DNA of 64,000 nt from Nereocystis luetkeana (Eukaryota > Sar > Phaeophyceae > Laminariales > Laminariaceae). The position numbers and the translations under genes were made by a program. This document shows, one piece after another, positions 1-11,480 of the stretch (position 1 is its first letter; each line of letters starts with the position of its first letter). The stretch is from assembly GCA_031213475.1 (NCBI GenBank), contig JARUPZ010000036.1:124001-188000 (forward strand), given 5' to 3'. The notes beneath the pieces were generated by a model that saw only the letters and a list, made by a program, of their open reading frames with translations, was not told where the DNA came from and searched no databases.

Positions 1-900
1 GTGATACACGCGTGGTCTACACCATGATCGTTGAGGAAGAGCAAATAAAATACTAGTTACAATGAGCCAAACACAACACACACCAGGTGGATCAATACCG
101 TTCTGTCAGAGACCCCACCACATAAACCACACACAGGAGGTAAGCCGCGCCAAGATTGTCACCGGCTGCACCACTCACATGTAGACAGGCAGTAGTATCA
201 TTATCATCAAAGCCTGGCCGTATCATTAACATCAGAGACTGCTCCTGGAGGAGCAGCTCCATCCTTCCATCCAAGAGGCATACTAAATAATGCCCCGATA
301 CATAATACGAAACCCCACAACATATGAAACCCCAATATCCGCAGGCCCGTATCAAGCTACCGCATACTACAAACACGTCCTGATTCCTTATCCTAGAGAG
401 ATACTGCTTCTGTGGCCACAGACTGAGACCGCGAAAACTAAAAAGTAATCCCAAATTCAAGTGCCAAGCAAGTGAAATACCAGCGTACCGGGTACGATAA
501 CACAACACAACACAAGCAAGACCAGAAAAATAAGGACAAAAAGACAATAAAACAAAAACCAAAAATCTGAAATGAAACAGAATACAAACGACGCAAGGAC
601 TTCAGAAAGGCTGCCAGACGGAAAGCGTATGTACTCAGGAAGGACAGATATCTGCTGCACGGACGAAGCAACACGAAGGAGGGGGAGGCACAGGCAGGCA
701 AACGTCTGTAAGAGCTAGTCGAACCGATACCTAGCCACCCGATCTATCATTTCGTTTCTGCATTCGTCGACAGCTGTATCAGTACGGCTACCCTTTCCCC
801 CTCCCCCCCTCTCCTTGTCGCCTTTCTTGGCGTCCTCAGCTGCGTGGCGTTTCTCAGAAATGGGGTCAGAAATAAGGAATGTTTGAATATTTTTGGTGAA
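1..900. other. No gene recognised
   Basis: AT-rich, repeat-like sequence. Open frames on the minus strand (92-562) have no domain and a biased, hydrophobic composition. A CT-rich stretch lies at 788-812. Confidence 0.5.
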
Positions 901-1134
901 CAATCGTGATATGTCCTCAGAACCGGCAGACCCTAAGACCTATCTATGCCAATGGGACAGCGAAGTTTGAATTTCAAAGATACCCGCCAAATTTTTCAGA
1001 ACACGCTTCCTATGGGCCACGTAAAAAAAAAAAAGTTCCTTACTTTTGGAAAAGCCCAAGAAAAGCAAATCTGGGGCCGATGTGTTGGGCCGATGTTGGG
1101 CCAGCATCGGCTTGAGAAAACCTCAGGCCGATCT

Positions 1135-1232
1135 TTAACCCTTTTAGAACCGCAGTCCCGTTTTGGGGACGAACTACTTAGAATTTTAGTGGTTTGTCCC
1201 CACAGTGGGAAGTGCGGTGCTAAAGGGGTTAA
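1135..1232. repeat. 95-bp foldback element flanked by TTAA, copy 1
   Basis: The ends TTAACCCTTTTAG and CTAAAGGGGTTAA are inverted. The arms contain GCAGTCCCGTTTTGGGGAC and its partly decayed complement around a short spacer with ACTACTTAGAATTTTAGTGG. The layout is that of a very small MITE with nearly full-length arms. Confidence 0.68.
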
Positions 1233-1682
1233 GGTTCGAAGTGGCGAGATTCCGAGACCGCGACAGACATCGATCAACAAAACCAACGATTGCGTCATGA
1301 ATTCTGAACGGAGTGCGCTCGTTAGGGGCTCCGACCCACGCTAGGGTCACCGTCTTCACGTCATGGCCGGTGTCATGTGGCGGGAGCTGACCAGGCGCAT
1401 GATAAAAAAAACATTTGGGCGCTGGTTTGTACAAAACAGAAGACAGAACTTCTCCATCCGTCTCGAATGGCAAAAAATAGACTTTTTTTCAGGTTTGGGA
1501 GGATACCGTAGGACGCCGCCGGCAAGCTCTCGCCCCCTAGACAATGGATTCACCTGATATTTTCGGGGCCGTCCTCTAAATTCGTTGGCCTTGCCAGATA
1601 CCGAGCGGGTTGGCCGTGGGCTGAGTCTATGTCGAGATCGAGCGTCGATCGTCGCACGAGCTGGTTTCGATCACCGTGTTGA

Positions 1683-2130
1683 CAAATTGCAACCAGAAAA
1701 ACACAAATAACAGACAAATCGGAAAAATGGGAACGAAGCCTAAAAAAATGAGAACCAAGCCGTATCTCCAGAAGAACCATGTATGTGGTGTATCAGAGAA
1801 CCAAAATGATCCTGCGAAACCCCTTGGCCAGCCCTGTGAGAGGAGCTCGTCAGAACGGTCATGCTCCATCTCGTGCCTTCGGGTGGGCGCAAAAAGCGAT
1901 ATACGCTGGCTCTATTGTGATTTCTCTAGATAGATGCTGGCTACCGCGGCGATGCCGAGGACTTCCAGCCTGAGCGACAGCTCATTCGAAGGCTGCTGTA
2001 CAGCCCCACAGGACTGTCAACTTTTTTTCTTGGAGTTGTACACAATTGGTTTGCTTTCTAAAAAAAACCGTCCGTTCCCATTTTTTGTTTCGTTCCCATT
2101 TTTCCGTTTTGTCTGTTAAATTGCGCCGCC
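1683..2130. mobile_element. Possible small TIR element
   Basis: Inverted segments containing AACAGACAAAxCGGAAAAATG lie near 1708-1741 and 2085-2120, and the flanking bases (GACAAATTGCAACC / GCGCAATTTAACAGAC) are partly complementary. No clear target duplication and no transposase. Confidence 0.35.
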
Positions 2131-2289
2131 TGCAGCCGTTGGGGGGAAAAAAAGAAAAAATCAAACATTCTCTTTTTTCCCCACAGCGGCGGTACGTCAA
2201 AAATTTCGGCTGTTTTTTTAGAGCACAACTATATTTGAAAAAAAACTTTTGAACTTCGCGTTTCCATTGACATAGGTCTAACCCTCTTG

Positions 2290-2674
2290 TTTTTCATGTG
2301 TCTGCCACATCCCCTGCGGAGAGGCACGACAGTTTTCCCTTTTTTTCCAAGTTGTCTTTTTCGAGCTGTTTTATCTGTTCTTCTCTATTTTTGGAGTTTT
2401 TGTTTCATTCTTTGATTTTCTCTCTTTCATAGAATGTGTGTATCGTGTCTGGCGTGTATCCAGTATGACGGCATGGCCATGCATTGTCTACTCTGCATAC
2501 TGCATAACAAGGCACTGCTGCGGTATCTCTTTGGCGTACCACGTACCTGGTAGTTTTTTTCTACATACAACAGTGAACTTGTATCTCCCTATCTCTCTAG
2601 GATTTAAATTAGAGAATCGGCACGGACACTGGTTGTACTGGATATCGACGGGTAGAAAGAACTGGTTAAAATAA
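2290..2674 (+). repeat. Dispersed repeat R1, long copy
   Basis: It contains the pieces GTGTCTGCCACATCC, ATAGAATGTGTGTATCGTG and CGGACACTGGTTGTACTGG in the same order as other copies. Relatives: 8936-9200 (+), 26795-26935 (+), 3149-3246 (-), 3293-3358 plus 4375-4440 (-, split) and 9645-9775 (-). Confidence 0.7.
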
Positions 2675-2705
2675 CACACACATACATAGACGAACGGCAG
2701 TTAAA

Positions 2706-3048
2706 CTATTAATAATGAGGCGAGCGAGCGAAGCGAGCCTTTTTTTACTTGGTTTTTAACCAAGTGAAAAAAAAGCCTCTCCATAACGACTCGGGTACGA
2801 GGGTAGGGTGCCTGTTTTGATTTTTTCTGTATGTATGTATGTGTGTGTGTGTGTGAGTTGGTGTGTGTAATTCAACATTTTTTTGCCCCACCTTTCACCA
2901 CCGCGCTCGACGCACACGCCACCAAATCCAGTCCCGGCGGGCTCTGTGCACGCACACACACACGCAAGACACTTTCTCGTTCTAGTGGGGTGGAAAATCG
3001 TTCACAGTTCGTCGAGCTAGGTGCGGCAACGTGTGTAGGCACATGTCT
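2706..3048 (+). repeat. Dispersed repeat R2, copy 1
   Basis: About 340 bp shared with 21699-22011: a hairpin head (2734-2779), a GT-rich middle, a shared segment with CACCGCGCTCGACGCACACG and GGCGGGCTCTGTGCACGC, and the tail GCGGCAACGTGTGTAGGCA. It has no coding content. Confidence 0.78.
2831..2866 (+). repeat. GT-rich microsatellite
   Basis: ATGTATGTATGTGTGTGTGTG followed by further GT steps, inside repeat R2. Copy 2 of R2 has only a short GT run here. Confidence 0.9.
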
Positions 3049-3148
3049 GTGCTGTATAACTCTTCAAACATTTTCCATGACAGTTCGTCTTAGCATCATA
3101 TTGTTATGCGATACGCGTCAGCGCAAATACCTTGTATAGCAGCTGGGT

Positions 3149-3246
3149 GTGTTTGTATCTGCCAGTCGATATCCAGTACAACCAGTATCCTTACCGGTTC
3201 TTGAATCCTACCTCGTACATACTTGCGAGACAAGCCTGTGGTCACA
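3149..3246 (-). repeat. Dispersed repeat R1, reverse copy
   Basis: Reverse complement of the 3' part of R1, carrying CCAGTACAACCAGTATCC and GTGGTCACAAAACTACACC. Its inner edge faces the copy at 2290-2674, with repeat R2 between them. Confidence 0.7.
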
Positions 3247-3292
3247 AAACTACACCACACAGCACGCACAGAGATACCTACAGAGTGAACTC

Positions 3293-4440
3293 CACATCAA
3301 ACCGTTCTTTCTATACCGGTCGGCATTCAGCACAACCAGTGTCCGTGCCGATTCTTTTGTTGGTACCAGTGTGTAACAGTTGTGAATCGAAAACCGAAAC
3401 TCGGTTTTTTCGGTCGGTTTTTTGTCGGTTTTTCCAACCGAACCCCGACTTTTGTTTGTCGGTTTTTCGATTGGAAAAATAAAACGAAACCGGAAAACCG
3501 AATCGGTTTTTCTCGCGGTCGGTTGTTTTCCCCCTGTCCCCTACCCCAATAAAGCCTTCATATACGTATGGAAACCCCTTTAAAAATTTTAGATACGTGC
3601 GCCACACGCGACAATGCCAGCACACATCCCATAGCCAGCACGCAGCCCACACCTCGCAACAGCATAGCAGTACGTACAGCAGCACGGCACACAGAAGCAC
3701 AGCTGTGGCAGTAGGCAGCAGCTGTCGCACAGGGCATCGTGCGCCGCGAGACTGCTGTGAGGGATAAATCATGTCGAATGCAGACTGCAGTGCTGGCTTC
3801 TTCGTTTGCCGCACTGCTGTCGCACTGCGACAGTCGCCCTCTGCATACAATAATGCTTCTTCGTCTTCACAGCCCCCCCTTGAGCAACGTAAAAATTTCC
3901 TCATAGCTCATGGCGTTAGCTGTATGCTGCAAGTTGTGTCTTCACAATCCTACAAAAAGGTTTTTATTTCAGCAACTAACAACTACTACTACTGCTGTAT
4001 CTGTTATTGTTTGCAGCAAAATAATAGCACGTTAGCACGTCAGACGGACGGGCCCCGTCTGACGTACCAGTATGATAACTTATGTCGACCCGTACCCTCT
4101 GGCGCAGCAGACGCAGGTACTGCAGGAGGGTCGTTTGACACCATACATACGATCATATGTCACATTATGCCAACACATGCACATCGAACCCTTCGAAACA
4201 CTGACCATTTAATTGGGTCTGACGAGAAACCGACCGAGAAACCGACCGAGAAATCTTCGGTTTCGGTTTCGGCTTTGTTCGGTTTAAACCGACCGAAACC
4301 GACCGACGTTTTGGGGAAAACCGAAAAACCGACCGAGCCGCTTTTCACTTTCGGTTCACAACACTGGTTGGTACAAGTATATGGTCGCAAAACTACGCCA
4401 CAGAGATACTGCATCAGGTATGGAGTAGGCAGAGTAGTCA
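3293..4440 (-). repeat. Dispersed repeat R1, split by the hAT-like element
   Basis: Halves 3293-3358 and 4375-4440 read continuously as R1 once the 1-kb insertion and one target copy are ignored. This gives the relative age: R1 is older than the hAT-like element. Confidence 0.7.
3367..4366. mobile_element. Non-autonomous hAT-like element with 8-bp target duplication
   Basis: Exactly 1,000 bp flanked by the direct repeat GTTGGTAC (3359-3366 and 4367-4374). Both ends start CAGTGT and share GTTGTGAAxCGAAA inward. The subterminal regions are packed with ACCGA/TCGGT motifs in both orientations (3390-3530, 4225-4345), like transposase-binding arrays of hAT elements. It contains no transposase. It sits inside a copy of dispersed repeat R1, whose two halves lie on either side. 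Confidence 0.82.
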
Positions 4441-4749
4441 CGCGCTCCAGAGTGCACGCATCGCGCCGAGACCTCGACCAATGTGTCCGGCCGGGGTGCA
4501 TGTGTCCGAGTACTTCTTGCGGTTTTGCCGAAAAGCGCTCGTACGAAGGGAAAAATTGTCAAAAGTCCGAAAATTTTACAAACATACGTATTCATATATG
4601 GAGTGAAAACATAGGAAACAAACAAAAAAAACGAAAAACAGAGAACAAAGAAAACAAAACGAAAAAGAAGAAGCAGGGGAAGAAAAAAAACTGCCGGGCC
4701 TGCCCGTAGGAGAGGAGCCGGACACAAAGAACAAGGGATATACCCAGGG

Positions 4750-5829
4750 TTACCGCGGGAGACGAGACCCATGTGGGACGGGACGGTCGCGTTTCGCTCG
4801 CCGCAGGAGGGAAAAAAATGGTCCCCCATAGTGATGGGAATGGGATTCCCATCGTCAAATTGTTACCTCCCGTTGTGATGGGAACGGGAATGCCCACTTG
4901 CTTTTTACTTGGGATGGGTGTGGGACCGCGGGAGGCTGGGGAATGATTTATTCATGAGACGGTATGGGAGTCAAACATGACGCCAACGAGGTGGGACGGG
5001 ACTAGCGTGCCGTATAGATGAGGTGTGAAACAGTGGAGAAATGTGGGGAAGGATGTGGGGCACAACAGGAAACGACAGTGGGGGCACAACGGGAAACGAT
5101 ACCACTGGGGAATATATGGGGCTGCTCAACGGAAGAACACGGGGGGTGAACGACGTTCTTCTCCTTCACCACTGGCGCGAATTTCGCCATATGCTTCCAA
5201 AACCGTGGCACCTGCCTGTTTCTTCCAGCGCTAGCACCGATCACTTCTACGGCAACACTGTTGATCACCAGTGATCTTCTTGGCTGTGGGAGGGGCTCAG
5301 CAGCAGAGCCACCGGTGGGGTCCGCCATCGCCCTTCCTTGTGGTTGTGTGGGTGTGTGGGTAGCGGGTGCGTTCTCTCTCTAAAAAAAACACGGGAGAAG
5401 CTCTTGAACTCTTCTGGTTCTTCCCGTCATCCAGTCCGAGGTTCAGAATAAGGCCAGTTATGGTATGGTACATGTGTGTGTGGGCGTGCCACTGGGAGGG
5501 TTAGTGGGAATATGGTGGGAATGGGGATGGGAAGAAGCCGTGCCCTCAACGGGAATGGGGGTGGGAGAGGCCGTGCCCACAATGGGAAGGGGAATAAGAG
5601 AAGCTGTGCCCACAACGGAAATGGGAAGCAAGTGGGATGGGGGCATGCTAGATCGGCCCTTGTGGAAGAAAGTAGTTGTTAAGTTCATCGTGACATGGGA
5701 AGGATGGGACTGGGGAGCTCCAAATTCACGGCGGGATTAATTATCATTCCCGTCCATTCCCGTCCATCCCCATTCCCGTCCCGTCCACAATGGGGATTCC
5801 CGTCCCATTGTCTCCCGTGATAGCCCTTG
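4750..5829. mobile_element. Possible second hAT-like element
   Basis: The left end CAGGGTTACCGCGGGAGAC and the reverse complement of the right end (CAAGGGCTATCACGGGAGAC) match over most positions and both lead into GGGACGGGA repeats. Flanks GGATATAC and GGAATAAC could be a decayed 8-bp target duplication. The interior is rich in GGGAATGGG repeats and carries no recognisable gene. Confidence 0.4.
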
Positions 5830-7329
5830 GGAATAACAGGCAAAACAGGAATACAAAACACTCTCCAGGTAGCCGCAGCAGTTTGTGGTACGAGTAGCAT
5901 TGCCAGGTTCTCACTACTAATCGGTCTGGTACCTTCCTGCTCTGTCTACATTCTCCGTCCTGCGTTCGTCGACTATGCCCCACCCTGGAAAGGATCCGTC
6001 GCACAGCACGAAACAAACAAAACAGGCTCGTCATCCACCAACGCCACAAGACTGGCAAGAACGTAAAAGAGAGAAACAAAATCAAGAAAAGCATGGAGGA
6101 TCACGCACACTAAAAAAGGAACACTAAAAAAGACCGCGTTCGAACCAGCTATAGGCGGTGCGAGTAGCATACCTGGTAGACATGTTTTACTTGCTAGTCG
6201 GTCTGGTACCTTTCTACCCTGTCTGCCGTCTCCTCCCTACCTTCGTCCACCCCGGATCTCCTTCTACTCGTCCTATTGCCCTCTCTCCCCGCATTCCCAT
6301 AGTCGGGTTTCCTTCAACTCCTCCTGCTTCCCCGCTCCCCCCATTTCCTTGGGCGCCACCGAAAACGGATGCGCGGCCCTGCCTACGCAGATGTGCCTCA
6401 TCCTCGTGCCATCTCACCATGAACCTCTCGGTTGTTTCAAGGACCACCGGGTACCACTTCTTCGCCTGTTTTTCCCCAGTGGACCACAGCGCGGTCTCAA
6501 CTCCAAACAGCAGGGGGGGGTGTTCCGTTGATCCTTCGGTGGCTCTGGACTCCCCTCGGTCTTCGACTATGCATCTATGCCAAGTCCTCAACTGTCCACC
6601 AGGTCTCGGGTTCTCCGCGCCAGCCATCGTCTCGAACATCACACCACTGGTCATTCGCTCCTTGCTTTGCCGTGCTACGGCCCCCGCCGAAAAGAGAGGC
6701 CGTTTGCGGATGGTCGTTTCGACGCTCTCGCAACGTGCCATCTTGAGCGCTTTGGCGTACGAGAGGGTAGCGTGTGGTGAGTACAAACTAGGCGCTGGAA
6801 GCCAATGACTCGCAAGAGGATACATAGGATGGTGAGCCGTCCGAAGCTTGGGAAAGTATTCCGCTCAGAGGGTCTACGCCACACACTCGTACAGCATGGT
6901 CTCAATCGGCCTTCAACATTCGTGCGGAGTTTCAGACTAAGCGAGGCGGTCGTCCTAGCGTACAACTCTGGACTGACCCGTTTGACGCGTGCCCGCATGA
7001 GACGGATCCGTCAGTCGAATTCGAGCGAAAAGACAGCGCTTTCGTGGATATTGCCGGCTAGGTGTAAGACCTGGGCCGTCTGTTTATACCTCTGGCCTGA
7101 AGCTTTGACGACGAGCGATGGGGCGAGGGTTGCCTGGTCTTGTATTCGTAGAAGCATGGTGTCTCTGTCTACGTTTCCGATACCGTGAGGTCTGCTGCTT
7201 CAACGACACGTACGATAACCCCCATCTTTTAAGCCAGCCCTTAAGCCGACGTCGAGACAATTCCTGTGTCATCGGCGTACCGCATGCCCCATACAGCCCA
7301 CACACGCATGCCAACCGCTCCAGCTGAGG

Positions 7330-7700
7330 CATGTACAATATTATTCCTTTTCGCGGCATGCCGTGGAATTTCCGTGGCACCGCCTGCGGCAAACCCTTCC
7401 ACGGCATACCACGGGACCTTCCACGGACCTCCACGGCAGACCATGCAACCCTAACCCTAACCCAGACCCTCACCCTAGGTGCCGTGGGCAGGGGTTGCCA
7501 TGACATTCCGTGGGGTTGTCATGGAGTGCCGTGGGGAATGCTGTAGCGGTTGCCACGTGGGTTGCCATGGTACCACCCATGACATGCCATGGTACCCCCC
7601 ACGGCGTGCCATGAATCATATGCCACGCCATGGCACGCCGTGGGGGTACCATGGTATGCCATGGGTGGTACCATGGCAATGCCACGGCATGCCACGAAAA
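7330..7700. repeat. GC-rich palindromic insertion with telomeric motif
   Basis: CCATGG/GGTACC-rich DNA interrupts the LINE RT. Arms 7561-7613 and 7629-7680 are nearly perfect reverse complements (about 52 bp, 15-nt loop). The left part contains repeated CCACGGCA-type motifs and a CCCTAA telomeric tract (7447-7463). It has no coding content. Confidence 0.85.
7447..7463 (-). repeat. Short telomeric tract in the palindromic insertion
   Basis: AACCCTAACCCTAACCC, that is two and a half TTAGGG units on the minus strand, inside the GC-rich insertion of the reverse LINE. Confidence 0.85.
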
Positions 7701-8935
7701 AGTCAAGTAGTATAGAACCGTGCTCCAGCTCCTCTGTTCCGATTATAAATAATGTACTCCTGCATCTTAACCAAGTTCCTGACGATGGTTTCGTCTTTGC
7801 TGAAGCGCGCCTGCACGACGTGTAATGTAACCGCAAATAACACGTTGAACAGCAGTAACGGTGATAGCACGTAGCCTTGCCGCAGCCCCTTCGTGACATC
7901 AAACCATTCGAAGTGCTCGCCGTCATCCGTACGAACGCGAGCCCGCATGCCGTCGTGGAAATTATGGATAATTGTAAGCATCTTGGTTGTTTCGCCAGAG
8001 CGTGTGAGTGCCTCCCACAGCAGCTCTCGCTCGACAGAGTCTTACGCTTTATGCAGATCGATGAAGCACACGTACAGGGAGGTTTTCCTGTGCCGTCCGA
8101 TCTCTTGCAACAGGCGCACGACTAACAGCCTATCGATCGGTGGTCGTGCGGGGCAGAAGCCGCACTGTTCCGCCGGGAGTAATCTCTCGATCTCCCAGTA
8201 GCTGAGGCGGGACGCGACGATTTTCAAAAACACGTTACCTGCGTGGGCAACCAAGGAAATCCCTCTGTAGTAGTTGCAATCCGTTCGGTCCTTCTTTTTG
8301 TGAAGGACTTTGATGGCCGCATCTTTCCATGGCTGTGGGGCTTCTCCTGTAACCCAAACATTGATAAGAATGTTGTGAAAGCGCTGGGCGAGCACGAGGT
8401 GGTCGATTTTAAGGAGTTCAGCCGGGAGGTCATCTGGCCCAACCGTTTTCTAGTTTGACAATCTCTCGTTCATATATGGTGCATCTCCGGGTGACAGTTC
8501 AAGCGATCGTGGTGGCAAGAGATCGATAATCGCGGGATCGAGTTTCAGCGATTTCGCGTTCAAAGGTTTGTGATAGAACTCCGAATATCGTTCACGAATT
8601 CCCACCTTATCCACGACACACACTCTCTATCTATGGAAGAGACGACACAAAAAAAAGACACACACAGGAAAAAAACTACTCGAAAGAAAATAACGAAAAA
8701 AAACTCGTATCCCCCCACAAGGGGTGTGGCAGACACTTGAAAAAAAGGTTGTAGCTAAAATCAGGTATACCGGCCGTTTTAGGGCCAACATCGGTTGCAG
8801 ATTGAAAACAAGTACAAACCACACACCAGGAGCCTTGCTATAGGCCAGACTGACGTCGTACATGATTAGACTCGAAAAGACCAGGGTATGCCTGGCCATA
8901 TCTAGTCTGTGGCCAAAAATGAGGATCCCCTGGCT

Positions 8936-9200
8936 ATTTCCAAGTGTCTGTCACATCCACTGCGGGAGGCACGACATTTTGTTTTTCGCCTCTTTGGATT
9001 TGTTCCCTTTGTTCTCTGTTTTTAAGTTTCTTTCGTTTGGTTGTTTTGTTTGCTCTCTTTTATAGAATGTGTATGCCGTGCCTGTCGTATCCAGTATGAT
9101 GACATTGTCTACTCTGCTTACGAACTGTATAACCATGTAGTATCTCGGTGGCGTAGTTTTGTGACCAAATAACTTGTACCTGGTATCTCTTGAAGATCAT
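8936..9200 (+). repeat. Dispersed repeat R1, copy next to the reverse LINE
   Basis: It shares GTGTCTGTCACATCC, ATAGAATGTGTATGCCGTG and GGCGTAGTTTTGTGACC with other R1 copies. A shorter reverse piece of the same start is visible at about 8620-8745. Confidence 0.65.
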
Positions 9201-10640
9201 TACTATGCTTGCCATCCGACAAAGTGTAGTGTTGTTTTAAAAAAGACTAACAGAAACTGAAGAACTTTCCAGAACAAAAGCGCGGCGGTATCATGCGACA
9301 AATCAAAACTGATGTGACGCTCATAAAGACTACTACAACTAACATCCCTCCACCTCATCCACCAAACAAACACCACTCCTATCCTTAAGCACCCCCTAAG
9401 AAGCATCTACCAAACACCCGATGTCCATAAAAATTACTGGTGTATACCTGCTACGCGCATGTTTCAACGCGCAGAAGGTCGTGCGGCGTTGCTGGTCTAC
9501 ACTGCTATCGGTAGTACCAAGGAGAGAGTGGCTGCGGTGTTGCTCTCTCTGTAGCTCCTCTACCTCCTCAAGCCTCTTGAAGATTAAAGGAAAGGCACGG
9601 CAGGGACACTATGTAGTTGCTGGGTATGTGTGTGTTCTTCACCTCGAACCGTCCTTTCTACCCGTCGACATCCTGCACATCCAGTGTCCGTGCCGGTTCT
9701 TCAATCCTACAGAGTTACAAGTTTTGTGGTCACAAACCTACGCCACAGAGATACTGCATCGTTACGCAGTATGGTTACGGTGGTAATCCAGGGATCCGAG
9801 GGTTTTCCAAACGTGGACGCGGCATGTAGGCAAAGGAGATAATGCGAATTGAACCCTGAGACTGTGGAGATGTGAGCAGAAGGTCACAACCTTTCTCCAC
9901 CCCTTCAACTTCTTGTAGCTCGTCCAGTTGCCTGCAGTGTTCCCCTGCACCAGAAGAGTATCGACTGAGACAACGAGGAGAGGGCTCAGGCGTACGTTCC
10001 GCAGGCTGTGTGGAACACCGGGAATGCAGGTGACAGTCATTGCAACGAACTGAAAGAGCTTGAGCGTGTGAATGAGTGCCAGACGGCATATGGCCCTGTT
10101 TGTTCTGAGAACGAAATAAAACATGATGGTTTCGAGTGTGAGTATATTTGAGCAGCCTTTCGAGGAACATAAGCTATATCGACCGGAGATCCCGACGATA
10201 ATACGCCATCATGCATGACACGCGCACCGCTCGACACTGTGGGATGGTCTCCAATCCGGTAGTATAGGATGTGCCTGCAAACACCATGGAGCCCCTGAAC
10301 AGAACCCTCTGGGCAGACTCTCTATTATACAACGTAGGTTGCTGCTGCAGGTTGATGTTGCTCTCGATGGGTGGTGTTGCTCGCGATGGTCGAGATTTCT
10401 CCGGAGGTGTGAAGGGGTTCTTGGGGGCTTTCCGTTTATTTTCTTTGGTTCCTTGCTGGGTAGACTCGTACCTGGGATCTCTCAATACACCACAGCTAAC
10501 AAGTAGCAATGCCATTAGCCAAATACTCCACTCATGAACGGGGCATGGTAGAGCGGGCAATCGGCCACGGCTGCCTCCGGCATGCGGCAGGCTTGCTCCC
10601 CGTCCGCGTGTCGCTCGGCGCCATGGCTCCCGAGTTTTCA
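9200..10640. other. No gene recognised apart from R1
   Basis: Apart from the R1 copy at 9645-9775 nothing could be assigned. Open frames are short and without motifs. Confidence 0.45.
9645..9775 (-). repeat. Dispersed repeat R1, reverse copy
   Basis: It carries CACATCCAGTGTCCGTGCCG, GTGGTCACAAACCTACGCC and CAGAGATACTGCATCG, as in the split copy at 4.38-4.44 kb. It lies about 450 bp from the forward copy at 8936-9200, in inverted arrangement. Confidence 0.68.
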
Positions 10641-11480
10641 CATAATATACTATAGCACAGCGCTGACGGAGGGTGCCCACCGCAGAGGCGAATACGAGCC
10701 CCGAATCCGTAGTCTGTGCTGTGAGAGGTGTAACACGAGTGAACGAGGGCTGAGTCCACCCTACTCGAGAGAGGTCTGCGCGGTAGGAGTCGTTCAGCAG
10801 AGTCCGGGCTCTCAGAGTCGGTATGCACGAGTGTAGTAGTCTCACGCACACCTCACACGCGTCGAACGCGGTTCTGTTCGAGGGATTTATCCTGCAGCCC
10901 GCGTATCGCATCATATTTCTGCGCCGTGTTTTGACACCAAGCCCTCTCTGGTTGCTTCACAGGGGGGTAAGGTTGCTCTTGGCTCCATAAGCCGAGTTTT
11001 ATACCAACACGCCTATAGGCGCGGAGAGTAACCACAGCGTAAACAGCAGTAGTGAACCCTAGCTTTGAGCAAATATTTCGACGGCACGTGCAGCGGCGAG
11101 GTCGTGAATGAGTCCGTCGTTCAGAGAAACCTTAGGTAGGTCATGATAGGTTCGCACCACGGTCCCCAAGCGGGACCGCGGGTGAACACCGCGTGAGTCT
11201 TGCGGCTGTACGCCGTGGGGGGGTTAGGTGGGTGAATGAGAGCTGACTCCGTCCCCCCGCGAGGGGTGGTGGTTTACACCTCGTTTAGCAGAGTCCGGAC
11301 TCTGCTGAGTTTCGGTATGCGTGAGTGTAGTAGCCCCACACACTACTTTCATGTGTTCAAGACAGGACTGTTTTGTGGATGGAGGTATCTTGCAGTCGGC
11401 CGCGGCCCATAGTCTCTTCTAGTGCGCAGCGCCCATCCCTCGTCACATTTGAGCTTTGCAAACTTAGGCGAGGGAGGAAG
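10640..11480. repeat. Two diverged copies of a ~290-bp unit
   Basis: Segments near 10793-10920 and 11286-11410 share GCAGAGTCCGGxCTCT, CGGTATGC(A/G)(C/T)GAGTGTAGTAG and a cytosine-rich end. The larger surroundings are too diverged to delimit. A 246-codon minus-strand open frame over 10174-10914 has no family resemblance and is probably chance. Confidence 0.5.

Larger units (their letters stand above)
6214..8560 (-). pseudogene. Reverse transcriptase relic of the truncated LINE
   Basis: The coding remains are spread over several frames; the longest pieces cover 6214-6825, 7703-7981 and 8042-8395. The catalytic YADD is still readable but separated from the preceding RT block by about 400 bp of unrelated palindromic DNA. 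It is non-functional. Confidence 0.8.
5850..8610 (-). mobile_element. 5'-truncated RTE-like LINE on the minus strand
   Basis: Read on the minus strand it starts at about 8610, inside the segment equivalent to 24.04 kb of the forward LINE, so the endonuclease is missing. RT blocks follow: [18 protein letters not shown] (8.3 kb), EQCGFCPARPPIDR (8.15 kb), CFIDLHKA (8.05 kb), [12 protein letters not shown] (7.87 kb) and YADD (7.27 kb). The C-terminal region (HATLSYAKALKMARC, 6.75 kb) and a doubled 3' tail (6167-6256, 5888-5975) close it. It is interrupted at about 7.33-7.70 kb by a palindromic insertion. Confidence 0.82.

Noticed and set aside
3771..4709. 312-codon plus-strand open frame
   Set aside because: It crosses the right end of the hAT-like element and its target duplication, has low-complexity Lys/Thr runs from ACCGA repeats, and has no transposase motif.
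6158..6808. 216-codon plus-strand open frame
   Set aside because: It is the antisense shadow of the C-terminal coding region of the reverse LINE, whose minus-strand frame matches the forward LINE copy.
10174..10914. 246-codon minus-strand open frame
   Set aside because: No domain or conserved motif and it overlaps a diverged repeat. A hydrophobic stretch followed by a Lys/Pro-rich part is not enough to call a secreted protein.
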